Part shown: positions 8,361 to 17,257 of the stretch, in pieces
Numbering within the stretch: the first letter of the stretch is position 1
Layout of the letters: the number at the start of each line of letters is the position of its first letter
Source: Clostridiales bacterium
GTDB lineage: Bacteria; Bacillota; Clostridia; Lachnospirales; WQUN01
Length of the DNA stretch: 36,060 bases
NCBI GenBank assembly: GCA_031270945.1
Contig: JAISWZ010000376.1
Location: 1 to 36,060 of the forward strand
Reading direction: 5' to 3'
Translations under genes and position numbers: made by a program
Notes under the pieces: model-generated
Told to the model about the DNA's origin: nothing
Database searches by the model: none
What the model saw: only the letters and a program-made list of their open reading frames with translations

Positions 8361-9626
8361 TCACTCGACGCCGACCACTATCATGTGAACCATGGCGTAG
8401 TTGCCTGATTCCCTGTGGCATATCTTGTAGTACTCAACAAAGCCTTCCTCATAGTCCCTGCCGCTCATGCCTATTCTCCACCAGTGCATGCCTGGCCTTT
8501 CCTCGTGTCCCAGGTTGTCGCCCGCCTCCACTATGCCGTACTCGTCAGCGTTGAAATACGGGTCAGCAAGCCTTATGGCGATCTCGTAGTAGGCGTTTGA
8601 TACATACTTTTCGTTGATGGTCTTCCCGTTGTCGAAAACCACGGTTTGAAACTGGAGAGTGGCCTTGTCGCCATACTCTTTGGTAAGCTCCCAAAGAAGC
8701 ATGTTCTTGGCTGTCTCCTTGAATGGAGAAGGGCTTATCCTTGCCTTGTTGCCAACCGCGCCTTTGGACAATTGCCGGACAGTCACGCCGGTGTCGCAAG
8801 TGATGGTCTTCATGAGCGTTTCGCCCTCTTGCGTCCAACCGCCTTTGTCAGTCGCTCCAAATGTTCTGTAGTCGTCCAGGGATGCGCCTTGAGCATACGC
8901 TGTGGCCATCTGTGTCACTGCGATAATGCCGTAATAGTATGATCCTCCGAAAGCGCCTACTATGTTTTTAACTTTTTCAACTTTGTTCAGGAGAAGCCCT
9001 GTCGCTTCCCCTGGCACCAGAGGCGCCGCCCAGTAGAACCATCCGTCAGAGTCTCCGACCCAATAGTCCCCTACTGGCCGTCCCAAGTTGATCCAGGCCT
9101 CCATGTCGATAACCTCGGCATGCCTGGTTTGCTTGACGCCGGGCTCAGAGCCGTCATAAGCCGCGCTGTTTTGGTCTATGTATCCGTCTCGCTGGTTTTC
9201 CTTTGAAACAGGCATATAATGCTTTTGCCCGCCAAATTCCCAGTGCCAGTATTCTCGGAACAAATCCGGCTCATCGCTTTCCTTTCTTAGGACATGCGGC
9301 TGCCAGGTTGACTCGTCTTCCATTTTTGTGCCTTCAACCAGCGTTTCCACGTCCTTTTCCTCACTGGCTGTGCCGGCAAGCTTTCCTACCTCCATGTACT
9401 CGCTAAGCTTGACGCGAACGAAAATCGGAATGTTGCCCCAGTTTTCAACGTACACGTCCTTGTTGGGATCGTTAAAGTCATCGTGGGTAGTTCCCCCAGG
9501 CGCTTCATCCGAGCCGGTGAATTTACTTGTCGCAAAGCTGTAGAAGCGGATCCATGCATAGGTGCCCGTAATTGTAATTAGGAGAGCAACCAAAGCGGTA
9601 GAGAAAACGATCTTCACTTTACCCAT
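8361..9626 (-). CDS. Membrane-anchored or secreted protein of unknown function
   Basis: A positively charged start (MGKVK) leads into one hydrophobic segment (residues about 7-24, ending GTYAWIRFYSFA), which can serve as signal or anchor. The rest is hydrophilic and rich in Trp, Tyr and Gly. A segment around residues 52-80 (DVYVENWGNIPIFVRVKLSEYMEVG) resembles Firmicute surface proteins related to the SipW-dependent TasA/CalY type, which form matrix fibres. The resemblance is from memory and moderate. No SipW peptidase gene is adjacent, and no catalytic motif or sorting signal was seen. A GGAG site stands about 10 bases before the ATG. Confidence 0.7.
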   Translation of the reverse strand: MGKVKIVFSTALVALLITITGTYAWIRFYSFATSKFTGSDEAPGGTTHDDFNDPNKDVYVENWGNIPIFVRVKLSEYMEVGKLAGTASEEKDVETLVEGTKMEDESTWQPHVLRKESDEPDLFREYWHWEFGGQKHYMPVSKENQRDGYIDQNSAAYDGSEPGVKQTRHAEVIDMEAWINLGRPVGDYWVGDSDGWFYWAAPLVPGEATGLLLNKVEKVKNIVGAFGGSYYYGIIAVTQMATAYAQGASLDDYRTFGATDKGGWTQEGETLMKTITCDTGVTVRQLSKGAVGNKARISPSPFKETAKNMLLWELTKEYGDKATLQFQTVVFDNGKTINEKYVSNAYYEIAIRLADPYFNADEYGIVEAGDNLGHEERPGMHWWRIGMSGRDYEEGFVEYYKICHRESGNYAMVHMIVVGVE

Positions 9627-10650
9627 TGCAAAATGTCTCCATTCGTATACTCACGAACCAAAACAGGTTTTCGCCCGTGAGCAACCATCGACTTGAGCGA
9701 AAGCGAAGCTTTTTTCGCTCGTTGGCATATAAGGGAAATCAGTGCTTTTACAAGCGTCCTGGCCATGGAGGGGGGTTCCGCAGCGAAACGCTCCGATTGG
9801 GGTGAGCGAATTGAAGTGCTCCCAAAATAAATTTCGGGATATCAATAACGAGCGTTAGCGTTCGTTATTGCATGTTTTTTTCGCTCATAAAAGCATATCC
9901 CAAAGTTCTATCGGCTTGCAGCGCGCGAACTTTAGAGATCTGCGCTTTGCGATACAAACTCGAAACAATTTGATAGACATAAATAAGCTTGTCTGATAGT
10001 CAAAACGTCTTTTTTTGTTGATATCTCTGTCTCTGCGATATAAAAAACCATATGGCATAGCGCATGTCACGCAATTATTGGGAAAAGTACGCTTCCATGA
10101 TTTGTGACAGCTCTAGCGCCACATGCAGACGCGCTGGCTTTCGCAAGCTTTGCCCTAGAAGCTTGCTTCTCTTGCCGCTTTTCGCGTCTCATAGCAATCC
10201 AGAAATTTCTGCTTTGAAAAGTCCTGGCGGACTTTTCAGAGTTTGAATCGGAATGCGATTTTGCGCCGGGAACAGCGTTTGAGGTTATTCAAGGCTCGGC
10301 ATGGCCAAGCCAGCTGTTGTCCCGTACTTGAAACTATATTATAACTGTAAAGAGGCTATACGTCAAGACATCTCAAGCAGGTTTTCTTCGCATGCGCCGA
10401 GATTGCCCAGCTTATAATCCTGGCCGTGTTTCCTGCGTCCGAGCGTCTCTAAAATGGGAGCTGGCTATCATGACGCGCAATTCAGCTTGTACCGTACGCG
10501 GTTGCCTTAGCGCGGGGTCAGCCCTCATTGCCAATACATTATAACGATCCCGCTTCCGCCCGTCAATAGGAATCTATCGAATTCGCCTAAATCATATCCT
10601 AAAATTTTTAGCAAATCAAGCCAACAGGGTTCAAGGCTATGATGCGCGGT
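9627..10650. other. 1 kb intergenic stretch with degenerate repeats
   Basis: No gene was found. Two divergent family 1 arms lie at about 9832-9842 (GGGATAT) and 9892-9908 (AAAGCATATCCCAAAG), facing each other around a hairpin (CAATAACGAGCG with CGTTCGTTATTG, 9843-9870). That hairpin is followed after four bases by a run of T and could terminate plus-strand transcription. From 10050 to 10650 nothing recognisable was seen. Confidence 0.5.
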
Positions 10651-10651
10651 C

Positions 10652-10680
10652 TTGCGCTTGGCGGCAATCGATAGTAGAAT
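10652..10680 (+). promoter_or_regulatory. Promoter of GNAT gene
   Basis: TTGCGC and TAGAAT are separated by 17 bases, placing the transcription start near 10687, about 35 bases before the GTG start codon. Confidence 0.55.
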
Positions 10681-10722
10681 ACAGTATGACAAAGCAAGTT
10701 AAAAGCGAGAGGGGATAGCGAA

Positions 10723-11250
10723 GTGGACATTATGGTTCGGGAATACTTGCACGAGGATTTGCCTTCCATGATGGAAATATGGAATGCAGTAATAGAGAAA
10801 GGCAACGCTTTTCCGCAGAAATTCATTTTGGATGACAGCGAGGCCAAGGCCTTTTTTGCAAGCCAATCCCGCTCGATGGTTGCTGAGGTGGACGGCCAGG
10901 TTGTGGGGCTGTACATCCTTCATCCAAACGGCATTGGGCGGTGCAGTCATCTGGCCAACGCTTCTTATGCCGTGAAGGAAGGGTATAGGGGCAAGCACGT
11001 GGGCGAGGCCTTGGTTCAGGACTCACTCAAGACGGCATTAACTCTGGGTTTTACGATCATGCAGTTTAACGCCGTAGTCGCAACGAACACCTGGGCTTTG
11101 CACCTCTATGACAAGCTTGGATTTACGAGGGTTGGAACCATACCGGACGGCTTTCGCTCGAAATACGGCTTTTATGAGGATATTGTGCTGTTTTACAAGG
11201 AGCTTGTGGGAGAGCCTTGGAGAGGTTGGGGCTATGATGATTTATTCTAA
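10723..11250 (+). CDS. GNAT-family N-acetyltransferase
   Basis: GNAT enzymes transfer an acetyl group from acetyl-CoA to an amine. The N-terminal IMVREYLHEDLPSMMEIWN is the usual first strand and helix. The acetyl-CoA loop appears as YAVKEGYRGKHVGEAL (R/Q-x-x-G-x-G/A pattern), followed by QFNAVVATNTWALHLYDKLGFTRVGTIP, the classic final motif. The length of 175 aa is normal. The start is GTG with a GAGGGGAT site about 8 bases upstream. It stands alone between intergenic regions, and its acceptor cannot be predicted. Confidence 0.87.
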   Translation: MDIMVREYLHEDLPSMMEIWNAVIEKGNAFPQKFILDDSEAKAFFASQSRSMVAEVDGQVVGLYILHPNGIGRCSHLANASYAVKEGYRGKHVGEALVQDSLKTALTLGFTIMQFNAVVATNTWALHLYDKLGFTRVGTIPDGFRSKYGFYEDIVLFYKELVGEPWRGWGYDDLF

Positions 11251-11282
11251 AAAGCGTTTGCCCCAAAGGCATGGGATGCTTT

Positions 11283-11430
11283 AGAGCATATCCCAAAATT
11301 CCGTTAAGGCGCAGAAAAAATTCCTGGCGAATGCATTTATATCGGGATATGCCCTTAACAGTGGTTGCCTCAGGCTTCGATGAGCAAACTTGCGCGGATT
11401 TTCTGAGAATTAAATTTCGGGACACGCTCT
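11283..11430. repeat. Family 1 palindromic repeat, degenerate long copy
   Basis: The left end AGAGCATATCCCAAAATT is intact and the right end is altered (TTCGGGACACGCTCT). The interior keeps TCCTGGCGAATGCATT and related segments found in the long copies. An additional GGGATATGCCC lies at about 11345. Confidence 0.7.
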
Positions 11431-11507
11431 AAACCAGAATTCCGGCCAATTCTATGGCTTCTAACAAAAACAAGTATAATGCAACTCTTTTCGCCCTTTC
11501 ATGTTTG

Positions 11508-11516
11508 TGGTATAAT
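11508..11516 (+). promoter_or_regulatory. Extended -10 promoter of Sel1-repeat gene
   Basis: TGGTATAAT is a consensus -10 with the upstream TG of an extended -10 element. No good -35 is seen. Transcription near 11523 gives a leader of about 125 bases containing the family 2 hairpin and the ribosome site GGAGGT at 11635-11640. Confidence 0.5.
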
Positions 11517-11545
11517 CATATGGCGCATATCCCAAAGCGCAGAAT

Positions 11546-11576
11546 GGCGTTTGCCCAATGTTCAAGGGCAAACGCC
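11546..11576. repeat. Family 2 hairpin in the leader of the Sel1-repeat gene
   Basis: GGCGTTTGCCC and GGGCAAACGCC form an 11-bp perfect stem around AATGTTCAA. A nearly identical hairpin in inverse orientation interrupts the family 1 copy at 28616-28648, so this is a mobile or dispersed element and not a gene-specific structure. A partial family 1 arm (GCGCATATCCCAAAG) precedes it at 11523. Confidence 0.72.
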
Positions 11577-11672
11577 AAAGGATCGATGCTTGTCTCGGGC
11601 TTTAGCGAGCAACGCAGCATGCAAATCTCCAGTTGGAGGTGATTTTTTATAGCGTACAAATACGTCAACTCT

Positions 11673-14543
11673 TTGTTCAACCTTCTTGAGCACCCTGGCG
11701 ACGCCATAAATGGCAATGAGGCTGTGATGTTTTTCTGCTGCGAAAACTTGTCCCAGGAATTTGACAAGGAATTGATGCAAACTGACAAAAGCTATGCGGA
11801 CTCTCATTATCCTCTTTTAGACTTTCTTCTTTTCATACGCGAGACAGCGGTAGAAAATGCAAGCGCTTACGAGCCTCCTGATCCAAGCGCAGACTCTGAA
11901 GCTTTCGAGTACACGTTTGAAGGCGTAAGACCAGAGGACCGAAAGGAAGCTTTGATAGCAGCAAAGGAAGGCTTCTGCCACATGCACGGCATAGGCTGTC
12001 CTGTCAATGTTGAAATTGCGGCAGAGAAGTACCAGATAAGCGCCGACCTGGGTTTGCCGCTTGCCCAGTACGAGCTTGCGGGCCTTCTGGCAAGCGGTTG
12101 CGGGGTGGAAAAAGACCTGGCTTTTGCGGCTTCTTTATACGATGTCTGCTCTGATGTCATTACGGAGGCCAAGTACAGGTTGGCGCTCATGCATTTGCTT
12201 GGGCTGGGGGTCGATGATTGCAATGCTGGAAACGCAATGATTGATGCGCTTTCCCGCTCTGGCCATAGAAAGTCCATATATTTCAAAGCCCTTTATGCGA
12301 AATACGATTTCGCTCCAAGCTACATGGTTTACAAAGACGGGTTGAAGCCTATTCGAGGACTGATCAGCTCAATGATCCCTTCCGGCATGGACATCAAGCA
12401 CGCGGCAAAAGACTTCGTTGAGTTCGCAACCGTAAAAGAATGCACTCACACCGCTTCTGTTGGCAAATACTTATTCCTGTCTGCCATGCTTGAGTTCTTG
12501 CGTTTTGAGTCCCCCAAGGAAGAGACCAACATTTTCATGCTGGTTGAGCTTATTGAAGCCGCTAGCGGAGGAAAAGGCCAGTCTGACCTGGATGTGATCA
12601 TGAGCTCTTTTTCAGAGACCTATCCCGATCATCTCGCGGTGGAGCAATACAACGACTTTTACGCTCTTTTTGGCGTCTTTGCCGGAGAGATAACGCAATC
12701 TCTCCGGAGGGATTTCCCCTTTATAGGGAAGTCTTCTGACATTTTCGCTTTTTTCAGAAACAAGTACGATGCGCCAAAGCTCGCTCACTCCATTGGCCTT
12801 GGGCCTATCTTATTGAACAGCATGCCGGATGGCGCGGCTAAAGAAATACTTGACGATTTGGAAAGCGTCATTGCCAGCGAGCGCTCAAAAGAGAAAAAGC
12901 TGAAAGTTACATACGTCTCACTGTTGGCCAATTCAAAATATTTGAAAGTGGACAGGCACATACACAAAGTGGCCATGTTTTACGGCAAGTACGGGGACAA
13001 TATTTACTCCAAGAATGATCTTGAGTTCTTGACGCGGTACAAAAGCTACAAGCGGGACGCTTCTTTGAACTATGACAAAGCAGAGAATTACATGCATGGC
13101 AAAAACAAATTTCCGCAGGATTACGCCCTGTCATTCACTTACGCGCTAAGAGGGGCGCTTGGCGGCAACTCGAACGCCCAGTTCAGGCTCGGCTACTTGT
13201 ACAGCCGCGGCTTAGGCACACCCTGCGACATTAATGAGAGCTTGCACTGGTACAAAATCGCCGCTGACAACAATTCTCAGACCGCCTGCTACAATCTCGG
13301 AATTCACTATGCGTATGGATCTGCCCATACCCCTGTGGATCCTGAGCTTGCCCTTTATTATTACAAGAAATCGGCAGATCTTGGAAATGGCAATGCAAAT
13401 CTTGATATTGGCAAAATATATGAATTCGGGACAGGAGTTAGCAAAGACATTCAAAAAGCAAGCGAGTATTACTCGAAAGCGCGGACCTACTATCAAAAAG
13501 CCTACAAAAACGGCACCGCGTCAGGATATGATCTGTACAGGTACGGCTATATGTACGAAAGCGGATATGGTGCACAAAAAAATCTTGCAATGGCTGCGCA
13601 AATATATGAAGCGGGCGTCAAGAAGGGCGAAAACGGTTGCATGGTCAATCTTGCGAGTTTTTACGAGTCAGGTTCAGGCGGCCTCGCAGTCGATTACAGC
13701 AAGGCGATCGCCCTGTACACTGAATCAGCGAAATCCAATTACAAAGAAGGCTATTACGGTTTAGGCAACCTGCATTATTATGGAAGAGGCGTTCCCCAAG
13801 ACAAAGCCAAAGCGGCGCAAGAATATGAGATGGCCGCGAAATTGGGACACCGCAACGCGACCAAGAAGCTTGCGGAAATGAATCTGACTGGCGACGGCAT
13901 ACCCCAGAATGTCGCCAAAGCGTTGCAGCTCTACGAACCCAGCATTAAAACCGAAAACCCTGAATGTCTCCATGATTTGGCCTTGTGGCACCTGAATGGA
14001 ACAGGGGTTGAAAAAGACGCGAATAAAGCGGTTGAACTGCTTCATATCGCGGCCAGGCACAATTACGTTCCCTCATTGGAGAAGCTGGGCAAGATTCATT
14101 TTTATGGCACTGATGGTTTTGATGTCAATTATGGCGAAGCGTTCCTGTTCTATGACAAAGCAGAGAAACTGGGCAGCACTGAATGCCAGTTCTGGCTAGG
14201 CTATCTTTACCACACTGGCCATGGCGTTATGGCGGATCATGAAAAAGCGCTAAGCTATTACCTGCTTTCAGGCTCTTCCGCTTCATTCTACAATATCGGC
14301 ATCATGTATAGAGATGGCAAGCTTGGCGATCCGAATCCTGAAAAGGCCAGCGAATACATATTGAAATCCGTAAGCATGGGAAACGCATACGCCCATGCCG
14401 CCTTGGCAGGCTTATACGAAAAAGGCATTCATTTTGAGAAAGATATGGACAAGGCAATAGAATGGTATAAAAAAGGCGCAAAGCTTGGAAATGATTCATC
14501 TATAAAGTGGCTAAAGGAACACGGGCTTTCGATAGAGGATTAA
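11673..14543 (+). CDS. Large Sel1-repeat (SLR) protein
   Basis: Sel1-like repeats are helix-turn-helix units of about 36 residues related to TPR that act as protein-protein scaffolds. About three units occur at residues 90-190 (AAEKYQISADLGLPLAQYELAGLLASG) and a continuous array of ten or more fills residues 485-950, with A-x-x-L-G-x-x-Y-x-x-G and the spacer G-V-x-x-D. The centre (200-480) is a helical region without recognisable repeats. No signal peptide was seen. The first standard start is TTG at 11673, but the strong GGAGGT lies 33 bases upstream. An in-frame ATA at 11649, eight bases from it, would read as (M)AYKYVNSLFNLL. Native partners are unknown. The stop codon touches a family 1 repeat. 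Confidence 0.9.
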   Translation: MFNLLEHPGDAINGNEAVMFFCCENLSQEFDKELMQTDKSYADSHYPLLDFLLFIRETAVENASAYEPPDPSADSEAFEYTFEGVRPEDRKEALIAAKEGFCHMHGIGCPVNVEIAAEKYQISADLGLPLAQYELAGLLASGCGVEKDLAFAASLYDVCSDVITEAKYRLALMHLLGLGVDDCNAGNAMIDALSRSGHRKSIYFKALYAKYDFAPSYMVYKDGLKPIRGLISSMIPSGMDIKHAAKDFVEFATVKECTHTASVGKYLFLSAMLEFLRFESPKEETNIFMLVELIEAASGGKGQSDLDVIMSSFSETYPDHLAVEQYNDFYALFGVFAGEITQSLRRDFPFIGKSSDIFAFFRNKYDAPKLAHSIGLGPILLNSMPDGAAKEILDDLESVIASERSKEKKLKVTYVSLLANSKYLKVDRHIHKVAMFYGKYGDNIYSKNDLEFLTRYKSYKRDASLNYDKAENYMHGKNKFPQDYALSFTYALRGALGGNSNAQFRLGYLYSRGLGTPCDINESLHWYKIAADNNSQTACYNLGIHYAYGSAHTPVDPELALYYYKKSADLGNGNANLDIGKIYEFGTGVSKDIQKASEYYSKARTYYQKAYKNGTASGYDLYRYGYMYESGYGAQKNLAMAAQIYEAGVKKGENGCMVNLASFYESGSGGLAVDYSKAIALYTESAKSNYKEGYYGLGNLHYYGRGVPQDKAKAAQEYEMAAKLGHRNATKKLAEMNLTGDGIPQNVAKALQLYEPSIKTENPECLHDLALWHLNGTGVEKDANKAVELLHIAARHNYVPSLEKLGKIHFYGTDGFDVNYGEAFLFYDKAEKLGSTECQFWLGYLYHTGHGVMADHEKALSYYLLSGSSASFYNIGIMYRDGKLGDPNPEKASEYILKSVSMGNAYAHAALAGLYEKGIHFEKDMDKAIEWYKKGAKLGNDSSIKWLKEHGLSIED

Positions 14544-14671
14544 AGCATATCCCAAAATTATATCCGAGGCACCGGAAAAATCCGGGTTTTTGCTCGCAGA
14601 AGCCCGAGTAAACTAGTTGAAGCATTCGCCAGGATTTTCCGGTGCGATTTCGGAATTTTGGGATATGCTCT
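14543..14671. repeat. Family 1 palindromic repeat, full-length copy
   Basis: The terminal arms are AAAGCATATCCCAAAATT and AATTTTGGGATATGCTC. The interior has CACCGGAAAAATCCGG, CTCGCAGAAGCCCGAG and CGCCAGGATTTTCCGGTG, which can fold into internal hairpins. It shares orientation with the copy at 28519 and is inverse to the copy at 25058. It begins in the stop codon of the Sel1-repeat gene. Confidence 0.88.
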
Positions 14672-14685
14672 TAGAGGCATAAGCC

Positions 14686-14715
14686 TTGACTCTCTCTTGT
14701 GAGCAGATATATAAT
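14686..14715 (+). promoter_or_regulatory. Promoter of O-acetyltransferase gene
   Basis: TTGACT and TATAAT are separated by 18 bases. It starts 15 bases after the end of the family 1 repeat. Predicted transcription start is near 14722. Confidence 0.7.
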
Positions 14716-14822
14716 AAAAAATGCTCATAAAAAACCGCAAATCATCGCGTAGGCAGGCATAATGCCAAAACCCGAAGTTTTCGGGATGCGCGATGGCGCG
14801 GAGAAAGAGGCCCCATTTGAAT

Positions 14823-15431
14823 ATGGAAGAGCGCAAGGCCGCAGGACTGCTTTGGACGGACACAGACGATTACCTCGACGAGCAGGCGCGAGCAAAGTCC
14901 CTGATGCATGAATTCAACCACCTGCATCCCAGCATGAAAGAGAGAAGCGTCGAGCTTGTCAAGGAAATATTTGGTTCTGTCGGAGACACAGTATGGGTAA
15001 ACCCGCCAATTACGCTAGCCAGAGGCAAAACTGTTACCATTGGCAGGTTTGTCTATATCAACAGCAACCTAACCCTTGTTGACGATTGGTACATAACAAT
15101 CGGAAGCGGTGTGCTCATCTCGCCCAACGTCACTATCATCACTTGCGGACATCCCGTTCACCGCGATCTCAGGCAGCACGGAGAGATGTACTGCTTCCCT
15201 GTGACGATAGAAGACTGGGTTTGGATAGGAAGCAACGCCATCATACTGCCAGGGGTAACGATTGGAGAAGGCTCTGTAATAGGCGCTGGAAGCATTGTAA
15301 CGAAGGACATCCCGAAAAACGTGGTAGCATTCGGCAATCCATGCCGCGTTATCCGCGAGATTACTGAAGAAGACAAGATTTATTATTACAAAAACAGGCC
15401 GGTTGACGCTGAGTGGCTGGCGAAAAACTGA
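14823..15431 (+). CDS. Sugar O-acetyltransferase, LacA/Maa/NodL type
   Basis: These enzymes move acetyl from acetyl-CoA to a sugar hydroxyl and form trimers of left-handed beta helices. The N-terminal MEERKAAGLLWTDTDDYLDEQARAKSLMHEFN is the family's characteristic helical cap. Hexapeptide repeats (I-G-x-x-V/A) run from about residue 75 to 180, with TCGHPVH carrying the expected catalytic histidine and PVTIEDWVWIGSNAIILPGVTIGEGSVIGAGSIVTKDIP at the C-terminal helix coils. The start at 14823 fits the family length (about 202 aa). An ATG ten codons upstream (14793) has no better ribosome site. A hairpin CCCGAA/TTCGGG sits in the leader at 14770-14784. The sugar acceptor is unknown. Confidence 0.88.
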   Translation: MEERKAAGLLWTDTDDYLDEQARAKSLMHEFNHLHPSMKERSVELVKEIFGSVGDTVWVNPPITLARGKTVTIGRFVYINSNLTLVDDWYITIGSGVLISPNVTIITCGHPVHRDLRQHGEMYCFPVTIEDWVWIGSNAIILPGVTIGEGSVIGAGSIVTKDIPKNVVAFGNPCRVIREITEEDKIYYYKNRPVDAEWLAKN

Positions 15432-15464
15432 TCCAACCCCCTCATGCATGAGGGGTTAGAACGT

Positions 15465-15500
15465 GGAGCGGCATGCGAAAGCTTGCCGCTCCTTTATTTT
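15465..15500 (+). terminator. Terminator after O-acetyltransferase gene
   Basis: GGAGCGGCA and TGCCGCTCC form a 9-bp stem with a ten-base loop, followed by TTTATTTT. A second palindrome (AACCCC/GGGGTT around CTCATGCATGAG) lies just before it at 15436-15457. Confidence 0.85.
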
Positions 15501-15568
15501 GCCGGAATGCGCCCCATGTCGCATGGGGCTCGCCTGCAAAGGACAGCCCTCGCTCCTACAGGCTTTTA

Positions 15569-15898
15569 TCAGGATTCGAACGAGGCCTTGTATTCAATCC
15601 CCCATTTTTCCATCGCCATTAATATTGGGCGCATGGACTCGCCAATGTCAGAAAGGGCGTACTCTACCCTTGGCGGCACTTCTGGAAAGACTGTCCTTGT
15701 GATTATTCCGTCGGCTTCCAATGATCGCAAGCTGTCTGTCAATACCCTCTGGCTGATGCCATCAAGCGACTTCTGCATTTCATTGAAGCGCCAAGGGCGA
15801 ACAAGGAGATTTCGCAAAATCAAAAGCTTCCACTTGCTGCCTATCAGTTCCACAGTTGTCGCCACCGGGCAATCCGGCAGTTCTTCCTTGGTTTTCAT
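15569..15898 (-). CDS. HxlR-family transcriptional regulator
   Basis: HxlR regulators are small winged-helix DNA-binding proteins, several of which sense electrophiles through a conserved cysteine. The whole family pattern is visible: CPVATTVELIGSKWKLLILRNLL, then RPWRFNEMQKSLDGISQRVLTDSLRSLEADGIITRTVFPEVPPRVEYALSDIGESM. The cysteine in ELPDCPV (residue 10) is at the usual redox position. The start at 15898 (109 aa) is chosen because GAGGTG lies 5 bases upstream and family members begin MKTKEE. It is divergent from the nitroreductase operon, with a palindromic operator between them, so it very likely regulates that operon and itself. Confidence 0.92.
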   Translation of the reverse strand: MKTKEELPDCPVATTVELIGSKWKLLILRNLLVRPWRFNEMQKSLDGISQRVLTDSLRSLEADGIITRTVFPEVPPRVEYALSDIGESMRPILMAMEKWGIEYKASFES

Positions 15899-15932
15899 AG
15901 CACACCTCACAGCCGTTTTGAATGCTGCATCA

Positions 15933-15962
15933 ATTTTACACCCTAACATGCTAAATCGTCAA
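15933..15962 (-). promoter_or_regulatory. Promoter of the HxlR gene
   Basis: On the minus strand TTGACG (15962-15957) and TAAAAT (15938-15933) are separated by 18 bases. The candidate operator begins one base from the -35 box, so the regulator could repress itself. Confidence 0.6.
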
Positions 15963-15982
15963 TAGTGATTAATTTATCACTA
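15963..15982. promoter_or_regulatory. Candidate HxlR operator
   Basis: TAGTGAT and ATCACTA are inverted half-sites separated by six bases. The site lies between the divergent HxlR and nitroreductase genes, next to the HxlR -35 box and about 20 bases upstream of the nitroreductase -35 box. Confidence 0.65.
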
Positions 15983-16002
15983 ACTAATAGATTTGTGCGT
16001 AC

Positions 16003-16031
16003 TTGCGGCTGTGCATGCAGCACTCTATAAT
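16003..16031 (+). promoter_or_regulatory. Promoter of nitroreductase operon
   Basis: TTGCGG and TATAAT are separated by 17 bases. Transcription near 16038 gives a 32-base leader with AGGGAGG before the ATG at 16070. Confidence 0.7.
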
Positions 16032-16069
16032 GGGCTTAGAAAACCAGAAGACCTTAGGGAGGCAGCGGC

Positions 16070-16648
16070 ATGAACCAAGTCATAGACACAATGGTAAAGC
16101 GGAGAACGATCCGCAAGTTCAAGGCTGATCAGATTTCTGACGAGGAGCTTAACGCTATATTGGAAGCGGGGCTTCACGCGCCGAATGCGGGCGGAGGGCA
16201 ATCTTCGATTATTGTCGTCAGCCAGAATGCTGAGTTGAACGAGCGTTTAGGGAAGTTGAGCAGAAATGCAGAAAACATCACAGGCGCTAGAATGGGCAGG
16301 GTATCGTCGGAACAGCCAAGCATTATCGATGACGAGAGCATAAAGAGCGCGTTTTACGGAGCGCCGACTGTGCTGACCATCTTCGCCAAGCCAGGCTACA
16401 ATCTTACAGGCGACTGCTTTGCTGCAGCGGAAAACATTGTTGTGGCGGCATGGTCGCTTGGAATCGGCGCCTACATTGTTGGTCGCTGCGCCAAGACGTT
16501 CTCTACCGAAGAAGGAGCAAAGATTCAGGAAATGTGGGGGCTGGACGGAGAGTTCGAAGCAAGGGTTCACGTCGTGCTTGGTTATCCAGATGGGAAAGAG
16601 CCGAGCTATAAGCCGAGAAAAGACGGCAGAGTAATTTTTTCGAAGTGA
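16070..16648 (+). CDS. Nitroreductase-family FMN oxidoreductase
   Basis: Such enzymes reduce nitro compounds, quinones or flavins with NAD(P)H, using FMN. The N-terminal VKRRTIRKFKADQISDEELNAILEAGLHAPNAGGGQSS is the FMN-binding motif (RRxxRxF and APS/N). The C-terminal half has DCFAAAENIVVAAWSLGIGAYIVGR and VVLGYPDGKEPSYKPRK, both typical. Length 192 aa. AGGGAGG lies 8 bases before the ATG. It is followed 19 bases later by a second nitroreductase reading frame, now broken, so the operon once held two. Regulation by the divergent HxlR gene is likely. Confidence 0.92.
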   Translation: MNQVIDTMVKRRTIRKFKADQISDEELNAILEAGLHAPNAGGGQSSIIVVSQNAELNERLGKLSRNAENITGARMGRVSSEQPSIIDDESIKSAFYGAPTVLTIFAKPGYNLTGDCFAAAENIVVAAWSLGIGAYIVGRCAKTFSTEEGAKIQEMWGLDGEFEARVHVVLGYPDGKEPSYKPRKDGRVIFSK

Positions 16649-16667
16649 TGCCGGGGGATGTATTAAG

Positions 16668-17211
16668 ATGGAAACGATAAAGACTCTCGCCGTTCGGTCT
16701 GCTGTGAGAAAATACCGGAAAGAGCAGATCTCCGACTCCGAGCTCAATACTGTGCTTTGCGCTGGAAGCCTAGCGCCAGTCGGACTTGCGATGTTCAGTA
16801 GCTACCGACTGACAGTTGTAAGGGACCGAGATTTCATGGAGCGCGTGGAAAAGGCGACTATCAAGACTTTTGACAACAACGCTGAAATGAAGAGCGTGTT
16901 TTACGGAGCGCCTACGCTGATAATAATCTCGGCGAACAAAAGCCAAGATACCTGCAGATAAAATGTCGGGTTTGGAAGTCGCAAGCGCCGCTTGCATTGC
17001 TGACACAATGCTTATAGCCGCTACTGACATCGGGCTTGCGAGCATTTACTTGTGCGCGTTTGTTGAGGGTTTTAACGCCGAGCCCAATCTGATAAAGGAA
17101 CTCGGCTTGCCTGACGGATTTTCGCCTATAGCGGGCATACTGCTTGGCTATACAGATGAATTGGCTGTGGAGCGAAAACTTGAAATCAAGCTGAAGGTCA
17201 ACTACAAATGA
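16668..17211 (+). pseudogene. Nitroreductase copy A, inactivated by a 23-bp deletion
   Basis: The frame METIKTLAVRSAVRKYRKEQISDSELNTVL matches the nitroreductase N-terminus. It runs to about 16950, shifts frame and continues as MSGLEVASAACIADTMLIAATDIGLASIYL to 17211. Copy B at 18210 retains 23 extra bases exactly at this point, between two AAGA words, so copy A has lost them by a slippage-type deletion. The remaining 3' half still encodes a normal end (LLGYTDELAVERKLEIKLK). It lies 19 bases after the intact nitroreductase and has its own GGGGGA ribosome site. It probably encoded a second enzyme of the operon. Confidence 0.88.
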
Positions 17212-17257
17212 GTGATTGTCGCATGGCGGACGAAAAGAGAGCAAAAGACAGGGAGTA

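Noticed and set aside
14762..14930. A frame starting MPKPEVFG before the O-acetyltransferase
   Set aside because: It runs in another frame across the start of a well-supported gene and ends quickly.
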